The notes beneath the pieces are model-generated. The model made no database searches, was not told the origin of the DNA, and worked only from the letters and a program-made list of their open reading frames with translations. The position numbers and the translations under genes were made by a program. A DNA stretch of 64,000 bases from Ligula intestinalis (Eukaryota > Platyhelminthes > Cestoda > Diphyllobothriidea > Diphyllobothriidae). Positions 36,935 to 47,900 of this stretch are shown here, piece after piece (the first letter of the stretch is position 1; the number at the start of each line of letters is the position of its first letter). Location: contig JAYGXS010000001.1 in assembly GCA_036362985.1 (NCBI GenBank), forward strand, positions 45,085,591-45,149,590, read 5' to 3'.

Positions 36935-38105
36935 AAACAGTTAGTTTATACTTCTGAACTGCAAAACTGGTAAAGGAGTTCATCTTCAGAGGTGGCAGCA
37001 GCAGTAGCAGCAACAGGGAGACATTTGTAAGGTGTGCAAGGCAATCAAATATCAGCGACGCATGTCGGGTGGGTTTCGCAGGGGTTTGTGTGCCGGTACC
37101 TAATCGATACATTGATTGATTTTGTTCCCATCCGTGGCGCAGGTTTTAGTTAATTGTGGGCTCAGAAATATCGGGACTCGTGCACCCTTTCCTTCGTTCT
37201 GCTGCCGTGAGTCTGAATCAATTTGAAGAGAATTCTTTCACAGCTGTTTGTTAGCTCCTGGACGGCTGATGTAAAAGCTGTGAAGTTATGTTGTGTTCGT
37301 TGTCTGCTTGTCAAAAGTTGTCTCAATTTGAGCTTTCACTTGACAAGGACATTCTTCACAAGAAATTCTGTTAGAGTATTCGTCGCTGTAGAACTGGATG
37401 ACATTGCATATGCGAACACCGATATCTTCGCGACCAATTTATGCTAACTAGCTACCCGGAGGCGTTTATAAGTCAGTGTTTATGTGTTCGGCTTCAGAGA
37501 ACCCAAACAGAAACACCATCGACGATATGGCACACTGTCAGACATCAGATACGTCTTAGAAGCTACTGAGCACATCGTTGCCGAACTCGGTTCTGGAATT
37601 GCACAATGTCCCAAACCTATCGTGCGCAACTACATGATAAAGAGCAATGACCACTTAATCCCAAAGAGCAATCTGGGATAATGTATATCATTCCATGTCT
37701 ATGCAGTCTTTATAACTATATTAGTTATACTGAACGCACACTCAGATCGTACCTACATGGACATAAGCTGGCAGTGGGATGGGGTGGCGAGGTATTGCAA
37801 GTCGCTGCTCACACCAACGAAACGGGACATGAGTTCAACTTCGCAGCCGTCGAGATGATCGTCCACACTGTAAACAAGACAAGCCGAGAATTGATGGAAA
37901 CTTGGTCCACGGATGAAAACTCAATGTATGTATCGATTCGGTACCGATGCCCTGCGCAGTCATCTCCAAACGTGTGCCGCTGATAATTTATTGGCTTATA
38001 TCCCTCTATAATTGTCGCTTTTCTGCTGTTGCTGCTATCGCTGACAATGGACTTTTGTACGAGTTTAAAAGCTCAGATAGATTAACAAACAGTTCCGGCA
38101 CTCCA
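36935..38105 (+). mobile_element. Penelope-like element fragment with inverted arms and GIY-YIG end
   Basis: Arms at about 36935-37025 and 38015-38105 are inverted relative to each other (GCAGCAACAG, CTGAACT/CTGAGCTTTT and GTCCAT/GTTCATCTT segments). They also resemble the arms of the element at 21-22.8 kb. Inside, frames give SDIRYVLEATEHIVAELGSG, then NYMIKSNDHLIP and YTERTLRSYLHGHKLAVGWG with VAAHTNETGHEFNFAA (37740-37850). This is the GIY-YIG nuclease end of Penelope-like proteins. RT sequence is essentially absent, and stops and shifts make the copy dead. Confidence 0.72.
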
Positions 38106-38571
38106 CCAGTCTTCTCCGTTAACAGTCAATTCTTTTGAAAATAGGCAAAAACAGCAGAACTTATTGATATCATCAAATTTCGTGACAGCTCATCAGCTGC
38201 TACTTATCGCTGCATAAGAAAGATACATACAGCAGTGGTGAATTCTGCTGTTTTTGCCTATTTTCAATTTGTACCGGGGAAAAATGCTTCAATCCTTTCG
38301 TCATTTATCTGCCGACAGTAATGTTGGAAATACTGAATAGTTGCCAAGGTAGCTAACGGTTTGAGATTGATTATATTTTACCTGTCTTTAAAACGAAAGA
38401 TTGGTGTTTGTTAAGATTAATGTATTGCTTATTCCCGTCACCTTCTAGCTGTTCTACTTTTGAAATTATGTATAACATCTTGCCAACTACTTCGGTAGCT
38501 GAAACTCATAAGCTATTTGTCTTCATTCCTATACCAGATAACAAACTTAGAGACATTGTAATTCTCCTGCA
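38106..38571. other. Upstream region of the Cgr1-like gene
   Basis: About 460 bases between the Penelope-like fragment and the Cgr1-like start codon. The promoter must lie within or beyond it, but no distinct TATA or spliced-leader acceptor could be fixed. Confidence 0.4.
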
Positions 38572-39067
38572 ATGGTGAAACCCAAGTCTATTCGGGGGAA
38601 GCCAAAGTCGGGTCGCGTGTGGAAGACAACCCGTACAAAGAGGTAAGACTTTCCTTGTGGAATCCTATGCGTTCTATGGTATTTCATTGCCTTATTACTA
38701 GCAGATGGTTATTTTGGTCTCCTGTCTGTTTATGAATATTTCAGGTACTCGTCTATTCGTTGTGACAAGGGACTCCGAAGCACATGGGAAGAAAAAGTGG
38801 CACTAAAGACCGAGCTACAGAATCGTAAGACTGCTGATGCCGAGCGACGGACGCAACGGGCTAAGCTGAAGGAGGCCAAACGGTTCGCGGAAGAGGCTCG
38901 CGCAGAACGCAAAAAGGAGAATGAAAGAAGGGCCGAGGTTGTCGTTCCGGTAGTTTATTTTTTACATCTTTCGCTTCTAACATCTCTTTCTGTCTGTACA
39001 GATCAAGAATATGAAAAAGCTGAAGAAAATGAAGAGAAGCCAATTGCGCTCCATTGAGACGCGGTGA
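38572..39067 (+). CDS. CCDC86: Cgr1/CCDC86-family nucleolar rRNA-processing protein (complete, 113 aa)
   Basis: Three exons, 38572-38642, 38745-38949 and 39002-39067, join in frame through introns of 102 and 52 nt with GT/AG ends (AG/GTAAGA...TTTCAG; CCG/GTAGTT...GTACAG). The product starts MVKPKSIRGKPKSGRVWKTT, has a Trp-containing block (LRSTWEEKVALK) and a long Lys/Arg/Glu/Ala helix (about residues 40-90; RTQRAKLKEAKRF, ARAERKKENERRAEVV). It ends KLKKMKRSQLRSIETR. This is the Cgr1/CCDC86 order: GKPKSGRVWK, LRxSWxxK, charged coiled coil, AEVVQ-VI-N-KLK-KKQLRSIE-R. Yeast Cgr1 is nucleolar and needed for 60S pre-rRNA processing; the same role is inferred here. The size fits the compact (fungal-like) form, lacking the long vertebrate N-terminal extension. 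AATAAA at 39389-39394 is a likely poly(A) signal. Confidence 0.9.
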
Positions 39068-39388
39068 TCATGGAGCTTGTAGCAGCGCTATTCCTTGTCT
39101 TTAAAATTTCACTACTCTCTTCTGTACCCATACCTTGCGTGGCCTTCTCTCCCGAGTAGGCCGCGTCAGAAAACCTGTCTGTCCAAGGCCTCAGCTAGTC
39201 CCTCGGGCTTTGCAGATTGTCGAGCTGCGAATGGTGTCCAGATAGTCTTTCTACATCTCGACTCTCTTCAGTCAAACTCACTCCTGAGCTGTCCTGGAGA
39301 ATCTGCAGGTTCTTTGAGTGCCTTTTTTCCCAAAACTTTTCAAACAACTGGACCACTGCCCCGTGTTTTTCCGCAGACATTTTCTCTG

Positions 39389-39394
39389 AATAAA
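39389..39394 (+). terminator. Candidate poly(A) signal AATAAA for the Cgr1-like gene
   Basis: Canonical hexamer about 320 bases after the stop codon, on the coding strand, with no better hexamer closer. Confidence 0.45.
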
Positions 39395-39399
39395 GGATA

Positions 39400-40602
39400 A
39401 AAATTTAAAGAACAAGTTTGCTCTCTTCAGTGCTGGAACTAGTGAAATTTCTTCAAAACTAATCTGATCCCGGGTCCTCCGAAAGTTCTCGTTTAAATTG
39501 TGAGCCCTGTCAGCAGTCATATACTGTTTATGAACAATTCCATTGAGTATACACTTAACCTATGTATCTAAGTCTCTAAAATATGTGGCTTTTTTACCAA
39601 AAAATCGTGACGAACAGGAAACGGGCAGGTAAAAACGCCATATTTGGCAATTTCAAGGTTTCCAACGGCATTATTTCTTTATCCCCTAGCGGACATTTCT
39701 TCATACCCTAATTTGAAATTGACAAGATAGCTCTGTCTATAAGCTTCAAACGTCCACACACCACGGAGGGTCGCTATTTGAAGTTAGATACATTCGGAAC
39801 TACTGAAATGTAGTTAATCATTTGTAATTATTTACCATACCGGCAGCAGAGGTACTAGATGGAGTCCAGACACGTGTTTCGCTCGTATTTATGTGCTGCA
39901 TGACAGCTGTGGGGGTTCGGTCCATCAGCGGGTCTCGCGGCATTACCTGTGTGATTTCTGATCGATATTCCGGTTTCTGGTCAGTACTTCATCTGGCTGG
40001 TTGCAGAGGTCAACTAGCGGATATCTTCGAGGATGTTAAGAGCAGGTTTTCATATTGAATAACCGGTTTGCGCCAGGGAGACTCGGTAGTCTTATCATTG
40101 AGATCTCTTCCTAAGACCGCGGGCGTCTTTTTCGTAGAGAAGAGGGAATAAGAACGGCCGAAGTGTGCGTTTTTTGATAGTGTGTTTTTAGTTTCGAAAT
40201 TTCCACATTAAATATTCGGGCGTGACCCCGGTTACTGCAATATCTGTCCAAAGAGCTTATTGGTCATTCCTCTCATATTTTCCGTTATTGAGTCCACGGC
40301 ACACCAGAACACGTCTCGTGCCACCCCTAACTTGGAATTTTATTGATTTTATTTCACAAGTACCCTGTTTACAGTAAAAGTGCCTTATCATTCAGGATCT
40401 GGAGAAGTTCCTCCAAGTATTATTCATCCGGAAGTGCTGATTCCCGTTTCACCCTCAAACCACCCTTAACTTACGGATGATGATGCTAATTTCAAAAAGA
40501 CTTAGAAACGTCCTGCCGATAAGATTATCGTTCGGGAAGAATAAGATGCATCGCCAGCACAAGAAGTTTATTGACTTGTAGTTACGGATTCCTGCTGTAA
40601 TC
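39400..40602. other. Intergenic stretch, nothing recognised
   Basis: No gene-like frame or repeat terminus was recognised between the Cgr1-like gene's 3' end and the Penelope-like element. Confidence 0.45.
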
Positions 40603-40810
40603 CATCATCAGAGAAAACCACATATAAGAGTGATAAAAAGCACAAGGCACACAGTATTTATAGTCCGTAGTGGCCATGCGACCACATGTTTACTGCAATT
40701 AGCATCTCTCGCGATCCCTTCTGACGATCGTAATTGATGGGATTGTGGCGTGGCAGTCCGCACCCGAATCGTAAATGGCCGCATCCGTGTTAGATGTTGA
40801 CGTGATACTT
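40603..40810 (+). repeat. Left inverted terminal arm of Penelope-like element
   Basis: Reverse complement of 43063-43266 with scattered substitutions. It contains CGGGTGCGGACTGCCA-type and ACTATAAATACTG blocks on the minus strand. Confidence 0.85.
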
Positions 40811-43062
40811 GACTCACTGCTCACCCGCATCATCCCTTTCTGACTGATTTCCCTGCTCAGGCAGTCTCAACACAGAATATGGGAACAGTTAATTGCGCTT
40901 GTTGTTGCGGGCCTGAGAACCATGAGTCGAGCAGTTTGCAGCTTACGTGGTTATCACCTCTTGCGATCGGCTCGATGGGCCGAAAAATTTGCCGTCCGAG
41001 AGTCGTCTACCTGTGCGCAAATTCAGTTTCTGCACACGTGCCTTCACAGGTATGTGTTACCGAAACGTGTTTCACACCATAGAGCTGGCGAGACGTGCAT
41101 TTTTTCAGCACGGCAGAAGAATGATTTGGTTGCCCCTTCAAGATTTTCAGTCGAGGCTTCGCAGGTATCGTCAGAGGATTGACGAAGAAGAGACATAGGG
41201 CTGCAAGCTCATAAACGAGAACGATTCAAAACTGCTTCAGTAGAGGCGGCCAAACATACTCGCAAACAGAGCGATACGTAAAACAGCAAGTTTCGTAAGA
41301 TGCCTGGGCCAGCGTCATGCCAAAACGACAAACTGGTGCACAACTTTTCGCCAAAAGAGCTGACGGAGGAAAAAATGCAAATTTTAAGACAAGGCTTCAT
41401 TTAGCATTGCTGATGCCAAACCTGCCAATGTCATTGTAGCAGTGGAGTTACTCTTCAGACAGATGGAAGGAGCGGAAAAAACGAGGCATCTTATTGGACA
41501 CCAAGTTTCAGCCTTCCTTCTCGCTGATAGGCGTGCTTATCGAGGTCGGGCGTCAGGAACCGATAGTGACCTCGCTATCGTGCCTGCGTACAGGGGGTGC
41601 TCGATGGTCGTATTGGACAGGGCAGACCAAATTCAGGAAGCCAACAACTGATTAGACGATCGTCAGTCTTATGTCCTATGCTAATCCAACTCCATAAAAA
41701 TGCCCATGCGAGATCAACGTGATGCTGCTGGCAATGAAAAACTCGTGTGAATGCAAGAAACGACATTGATCCAGTCTCATGGTCTTCCAAAAGTGCAAAA
41801 AGAGGGCACTTCTCTTCGGGTCAATTGTAAAACATACTGTCAAAGTGACTCTTTCAACGGCTCCAACTCCTGACAATTGAATCGGATACCACATCTTTTA
41901 ATGTCACGTCCCTTTTTACTTCTAGTTCACCGGATCTGGCAGTCGAGACCATTGAATTACTTTTAGCAGACAAATACAGTGAATTTTAGAATCATATCGG
42001 GCAGGCCCAACTCTTCTAACAACAGCGGTTCCGTCGGAAGACGTACTTTACGTTCGATGGACTAATGTACGAGCAGGTGAAGGGTACGCCCATTAATCTG
42101 CCCATTTTCGAAATCAAAAGTGAAGTGTTTTTGCATCTGTGGTGGTCGCTGGTTTTTCAACACAACAGATTGAGATTCTGGGCGCAATATATGGATATTT
42201 TCATCGTCACCGGGCGAGATCAGGTGCTGTCATTCAAAAGGCTCAACGCCATCTTTCCGAACATAAAATTGATGAAGGAGGAAAATAATAACCAGCTCCA
42301 CTTTCCTGATGTCGTCTTTTACCACAAAAACAGTGGTGGCCTAAAAAAACAAAAGACTTTGCAAATTGAAAAAGAACGAAAGTACTTTTTACTCTAACAA
42401 CAACGATCCGATTAGTCACAAACACAGTTGCGCAAGGCGCTATACTGGCACATTGAGATGCATCGCAATGAAACGGAAGACACGGTTGTTAATTTAAAAT
42501 ATATTCGATGGACAGTGAAAACGAATAGCTACCCACACAACTATTCAAACCATTGTATACGAAAAAGACACGAGAGAGCAACCCCAGTTGGTGAGCCCTT
42601 TCGTGCATAAAGAATGTCTTAGAAGCCGTCAGCCGCCTTCTCATTTCACTTGGGGTTGCACACGGACCGGAAGCAACCATCAACTGCCATACTATGCGAC
42701 CGAAAGACATAATGCCCCGGTAGAAGACATCTGAAGTCGTTTTCCGGATCTGGTGCAGTTGTGGACAAAGCAACTGCGCCAGAGAAACCGGAAGATTACT
42801 CTGGACGCGAATGGCCGAGCACACAGCAGCGTTTAGGGGGAAAACGCAGTTTTTTCCCGGAACGCAGCCGCAGTTTTAAATTTTGCTAGGCCGAGATCCC
42901 CGCATGAGGTACGAGTTGCTATAGTCATGATTCTCAGGCCGTCATTCCATCAGCAAACGCAATGAACTGTTCCCGTTCTCTGTGCTGAGACTGCCTGAGC
43001 GGGAGAATCCGCCAGGAAGGGAGGACGTGGACGAGCAAAAGTTTAAATGACAAAGAACCAAA

Positions 43063-43266
43063 TTGTCGCGTCAAAATCCAACACCGATGTGGTCATTAAC
43101 GACTCGGGTGCGGACTGCCAAGCCACCATCGCATCAATTGCGACCCCTGCCGGGATCTTGAGAGCTGTTAATTGCAGTACGTATGTGGTCGCGTGACCAC
43201 CAGCGACTATAAATACTGCGCATGTTGTGCCTCTATCAGCCTTATATATGGTTGTTTCTGATGATG
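43063..43266 (-). repeat. Right inverted terminal arm of Penelope-like element
   Basis: Inverted partner of 40603-40810, including CGGGTGCGGACTGCCA (43105-43120) and GACTATAAATACTG (43205-43218), ending TCTGATGATG. Confidence 0.85.
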
Positions 43267-43269
43267 AGT

Positions 43270-44550
43270 TCGAGCGAGACACAAAATTGCAGGTAAATAA
43301 ACTTTTTGTTCTAGCGATCGAATCTCCTCCTTCGGAGATGCTGCCTGTAACTCGCCTGTTCGCTTCTATCAGCGATTATTTTGCCGGTGGTCGAATATCC
43401 TTCTTTACTAGGCTTATTTAAATTGACAATTTCCTAACGATAGAGTGGGTTCAATGGCCATATCCTCTCTGGGAGTGCCAGGTATCTGCGTGAGTTTGTG
43501 GATACCTTAAAGTCTCCTCAGTGTTCTTTGTCCTTCATCAGTTTAGTCTCAAAAAATATCAGACTTGTCATTATATGAGAATAAAATACCAGCGAGTTTA
43601 GTAACGACATCGGAAGTGCCGAAAAATAAATGAGAACTTGCCTGCCTGAATCTTTTGGCTGAGATAACGTATAAGCAGGTACTTTTCGGCCGTTATTTCC
43701 AAAAAAAGGACATCCGATGTTACGTGCGTATTGAAATCTGGAGTAAATTTCGCCTTATCACCTAGAGTTTCGAGAAGTTCCTCTAAATTCCAATTCTCGG
43801 GAAGTACCGGGAAGGTTTCGTTTATATCTGAAGATGCAAGACTTGGTATTGTGATGCAAATGCAATAAACGCTTGTATTAGAAGCAATAGTTTAGAGAAT
43901 TCTATATCGGCTTTAGAGATGGTTTAAGATGTCCTCCGGTATTAGAAATCTAGGGCCTCTAATTAAGTTGAACTGAAAAACTCTAAGACACCAGTCTGGC
44001 ATTCAGCTATGCCTTCCGAAGCCTACAGTTTTTTTTCGAAAAGGACAAAACGTGTTCATGCATCCTAATTTTATTAAATTAACTTTCTCTGTGTTACAAA
44101 TAGTTATCAGTTTGGATGGATCCTTCGAGAGTGAACTAAATTGCTAAGGCCTTAGGAGGCGTGTGGAGAGTACTCCCGTTTTTACAATGGCATTTCAATA
44201 CCTTTTTGTACTTTTAACAAGTAACTACCTTTGAGGATCGTTTGCGGTATAAATTGCCTTTCTTGGAAATGGCGGGCGTGTAATAAAGTCGGGCTGATGT
44301 GTAAAAGCGCTTTCCATCGACCGTAAACTAACCAACATTGACTGTGCATATGCCCTGTTTTGAATTTTTGTCGAAGCCGCGTGGTCAAGGTTACCTCGCC
44401 TGTACATGCCACTAAGTGACTTAGATTGAGTCTCCAGTTGAGTGAACCGAAGAGAGGCAAAGTGGTACAAGATTATAAGCAGTTGTGGCCAACTGGTCCT
44501 CCTGACAGCTTTGATGTAGTCTTCGACGGCGACTCGTGTAGCCTTGGTCT
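43270..44550. other. Intergenic region 3' of CNNM, possible 3' UTR
   Basis: No gene recognised. Minus-strand frames at 44182-44470 lie directly downstream of the CNNM CNBH exon and could be a terminal exon or UTR, but they do not match the expected end of CNNM proteins. Confidence 0.35.
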
Positions 44551-44557
44551 CAGATTT

Positions 44558-44967
44558 CTATCCTCTGACAAGCGAAATCTGTAGTCTATTTGACATCAAA
44601 AGTAGCTGTCTTTGACGTTTTCCTTTGTAATGTGGCGCCTTATGCATAGCCCCGGAAGAAAGCAAGTCGACTACTTCTGTGTGTGCATTGGTCTCTGAGG
44701 CCTGGCGATCCTGCCCAATATCATTCGCTGAAGCCAAGCTAGAGGACTTACTTGCGAGTATTAATTCACCGAAAAGTGTAAATGCACCGGCCTCAAACTG
44801 CAGGTGAGTCTCCGGGAATTCGACAGTCAAAGAGCCCTGGAGAGTAAAGATTGCATTGGCAGACTCCTTGCCTGCCTCGTAAATCGCGTGACTTCTCGTT
44901 TGGGTGTCACTGTCAAAAAATCGATATGAGTTCAAGAGTAAATTGGTGCAAGGAGTTCGCTCGATTT
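44558..44967 (-). CDS. CNNM: CNNM CNBH exon (probably last recognisable exon)
   Basis: The frame reads LNSYRFFDSDTQTRSHAIYE, then AGKESANAIFTLQGSLTVEF and LQFEAGAFTLFGELILAS. These match the CNNM pattern YLYxRxKPxDxFVLILQGKVEV...FExSAFSYYG. A hydrophilic tail (DIGQDRQASETNAHTEVVDL) follows to TAG at 44558-44560. The usual final DYSVRxxSDLQFVKIxRxQY strand is not seen; it may be in an unlocated exon or lost. The acceptor is taken as ...AAATCGAG at about 44968. Confidence 0.75.
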
Positions 44968-47900
44968 AAAAAGTTGAAGACCATCTCTAGCACTATTACA
45001 TCACCGGCCTCATGTCATTTTTACATGAACGGCCGTAAAGTAGGCAGGATCCGTCATCTCCCTCGGACCATATTCTGACACTTGCAAATTATGGTAACTT
45101 TTCTTTAGAAAAAGGTTTAAGAACCTCGCTACTAGAGAGCCACAATCTTGAAATTATATATTTTCGGAGAGTGCTTGTATTAAATAACGTGGAACGAATT
45201 GCGCCCATCACAAGAGTATCTGTGTACAAATTAAATTCCAAACTAAAAGTAGGCTTCATCCTAGAGAGAAAACGCTGTACCTTAGCTTTTACAAAACTGG
45301 AGTGTGCACTTCACTTTCCTGGTCCAAACTCTGCATCAAAATATGATGGTTACCAAACAACATAGTCAACTTACCGCATGCATAAACGGCTCGTAGTATA
45401 GTACCCATAAATTATATTCTAGTTGCAAACCGCCATAAATAAAACAGTCTAGGAGGCATACTTTCGCCAGATTAGTGTCCCATGGTTTATAAAAATAGAC
45501 TGCAACAGTCCCAATAACAGTTTTAGGGATCGTTTCGTTGCTAGCCTATTGTGATTTGGTACGGAAGATATGGTTTTATTGGAAATTTCGTTTTTCGCAG
45601 ACGGCTGACCGAGAAATGGCTCTCTATTTCATCGTCTATCACCAAGCTAAAAATCCCTTGTTCCTGGCGTACTGTAAGAGTCAATCCCATCCCCAGAAAC
45701 CTGGTAATTTTGGTTCTAAATCCCGTCACGTAACTGCGCGCTATCATGCAGTTTCCCTCCATTTTCTCGGCCACCCTACGATTTACACGTCAAAAGACGA
45801 CCAGCATTTTCGATGTCGTTGCCCAGAAATGCCGACGACAGGAATCTTAACTGAATATGTGCGTTTCTTGCTGAAAAGTTTGGAATGACACTTTTAAAAC
45901 GAATCGTATCTCTCATTGTTGTTCTCAACTCTCCCCCTAACTCTTTTCAACATAACTCCACCAAGAAAACGCCCAAAAATGCTCTCCTGATTGGATCGCA
46001 TACTGACTCACAGATTATGTTCCTGAAGTAAATTAGTTTGCTCTGGTAAATGTGATATGCCCGTTTTGCCCGGTGACGTGCGATCTTCCAGGTGCTGCCT
46101 ACGTTTTAGGTAGGTTTATAGTAAGCGTGTCAAAAAGTGCGGTTGAACACGAACTTATTGAAGATTGTTTGACTCATCTGTCAACAGGGTCGTTGACTAG
46201 CGGTCTTCTATGAAGCAGCCAACAAATATTTCAGTGTTCTTCGTTTTTATAATCTACCGATAGAGCATTCTTTGAACACACTACATAAGGTTCTATTTTA
46301 TCTAAAACCCTGTCGTCTTCATGTTCCATACCCTTTTACTAAGCCCCCTAAAGCTGTTTCATTTACAAATTCCTTCGACCCTTAATCTTGAGACCTACAA
46401 GGCGCTCGCAGTTGCTTGTTATCCATTACTGTTATCTTATCATTTTTACTCTGTTTAGTAAAGAATATTCACGCGTGTGGGTTAGAAGTCTAACCCCTTT
46501 ACTTTAACCCATTTGTGAAAGTCAATCAGTTTAACTCCTCATGGTCTTCGTCATATGTCTGACCATATATTGGCTTGTTGCGCCTTGTGTGGCGTTGCGG
46601 TGGCATGCAGATGTTGATACCGAGATGGAGAGTGAGTAGACCATGACAAGCATGTTGATAGGAATGAGAGAATTGCGATAAGCCTAATATCCTTTGATAA
46701 ATTTTCTTCATCCTTAATTTATTCAGTAATATGCTGGATGCCAAAGCTGGGGTAGGTGTCCTTGCCAGATATTTTCACTTAAAGCCTAGTACCTGTGTTG
46801 TCCGTATGACAAATCACATAATATGTGTATACTGCTGTTTGCCTATTGGCAGTTTATGAGTCATACATGGTTGCTCTGCTGACGTTGATAGATGTCAGCT
46901 CGATTATTTTTACCAGCTTACGAAACGAGCTTTTTAAGCTTCAGTTCAGATGATTTTCTACGAGGTAGCCATTAACTTCCGAGAAAATAAAAAAGAGCTG
47001 CAGTAGTGGGCAGAATGATAAGCATTAGATGTAAGATAATGCAAAGAGCGGCAGTATCTGTATAGTTTACCCTTTCGCAATGTCGAAGTTTAACTGAAGG
47101 GATGCGATAGTCTTTTCAATAATAAAAACAGGCAAAAATAAATGCGCAGTGACCGTTTAGTTGCTTACTCCGACATCACTTCTTGTGCGAAGGAGCAGTT
47201 GAGGAATCCCTGAAGAATCAGCGTATGTGCATACTTGGGTCCGAATGGTATGGTATCTAAAAATGAAACCAAACTTTTAGATGCGTTTTCTAGTGGTCAG
47301 AACGAAGCTCTTTAAAAAGCCTGCATCCTGTTTTGACTGAAATGACTTTAAAATGGACTATACGGTAATCAGTATCAATGCCGATTACCGAAAGAGTATC
47401 AATCCTTTACATCTGTCGGAATGTTGCGTGATCTTTGGCGTCTACTGTAGTATTGTCGAAGTAGACAAGAAAGACTAAAATGGTCATTTCTGGTTTATTA
47501 GCCGTCGTCAGCCAGTCATACTCGACTTCAAGTGGTACACCACTCAGGACTCTAACTTCCGACCTTTTTCTATCAGAGTCTAACACTCTAGTCATCGGGT
47601 CACGAGCTTGTTGTTTTACCGGTTTAGGGCGGGAGATATTGACACTCGTTGATGAAGGCTCACCGACCGCTAACGGAACTCACTTGTCCCGCTCTGCGTC
47701 TGTAGTAGTTTTTTAGGATTTTGAAGCTTTGCATCCCTTCAAATTAATTTATTTTTCTCTACTTCTTACTGCTGCCTCTTCCAATCACTTCTCGAGTATG
47801 CTGTTATGGTCAGGTCCTCTGTTCTTAATATTCCAAGTGCTATGTACTATCGGTGCAACGCAAGATGTGGTAATAATACAGTGGAGGAGAAGGAAGATCA

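Larger units (their letters stand above)
40603..43266 (+). mobile_element. Near full-length Penelope-like element with about 205-bp inverted terminal repeats
   Basis: Termini start CATCATCAGA at 40603 and, in reverse complement, CATCATCAGA at 43266. Arms 40603-40810 and 43063-43266 are inverted copies over their length, including ATGTGGTCGC and ACTATAAATACTG blocks. Between them, broken plus-strand frames follow Penelope order: a basic N-terminal region (RLRRYRQRIDEEET), LAIVPAYRGCSMVVLDRA (41566-41620), LDDRQSYV, HGLPKVQKEGT, LAVETIELLLADKYS, YVRWTN, MYEQVKGTPI (42065) in the RT region, VVFYHKNSGGL, and an MRPKDIMP linker. A clear GIY-YIG domain is not seen after the linker. Many stops and frameshifts show it is inactive. 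The TATA-like sequence in each arm may be an internal promoter. Confidence 0.82.

Noticed and set aside
45538..45888. Plus-strand 116-codon frame
   Set aside because: It lies in the CNNM intron 3/exon 4 region, has no motifs, and the minus strand carries a CNNM-like exon there.
47407..47716. Minus frame with VRVLSGVPLEVEYDW, considered as a CNNM exon or RT box
   Set aside because: It does not align with CNNM between CBS and CNBH, and the SGVP match to RT is not supported by neighbouring motifs.
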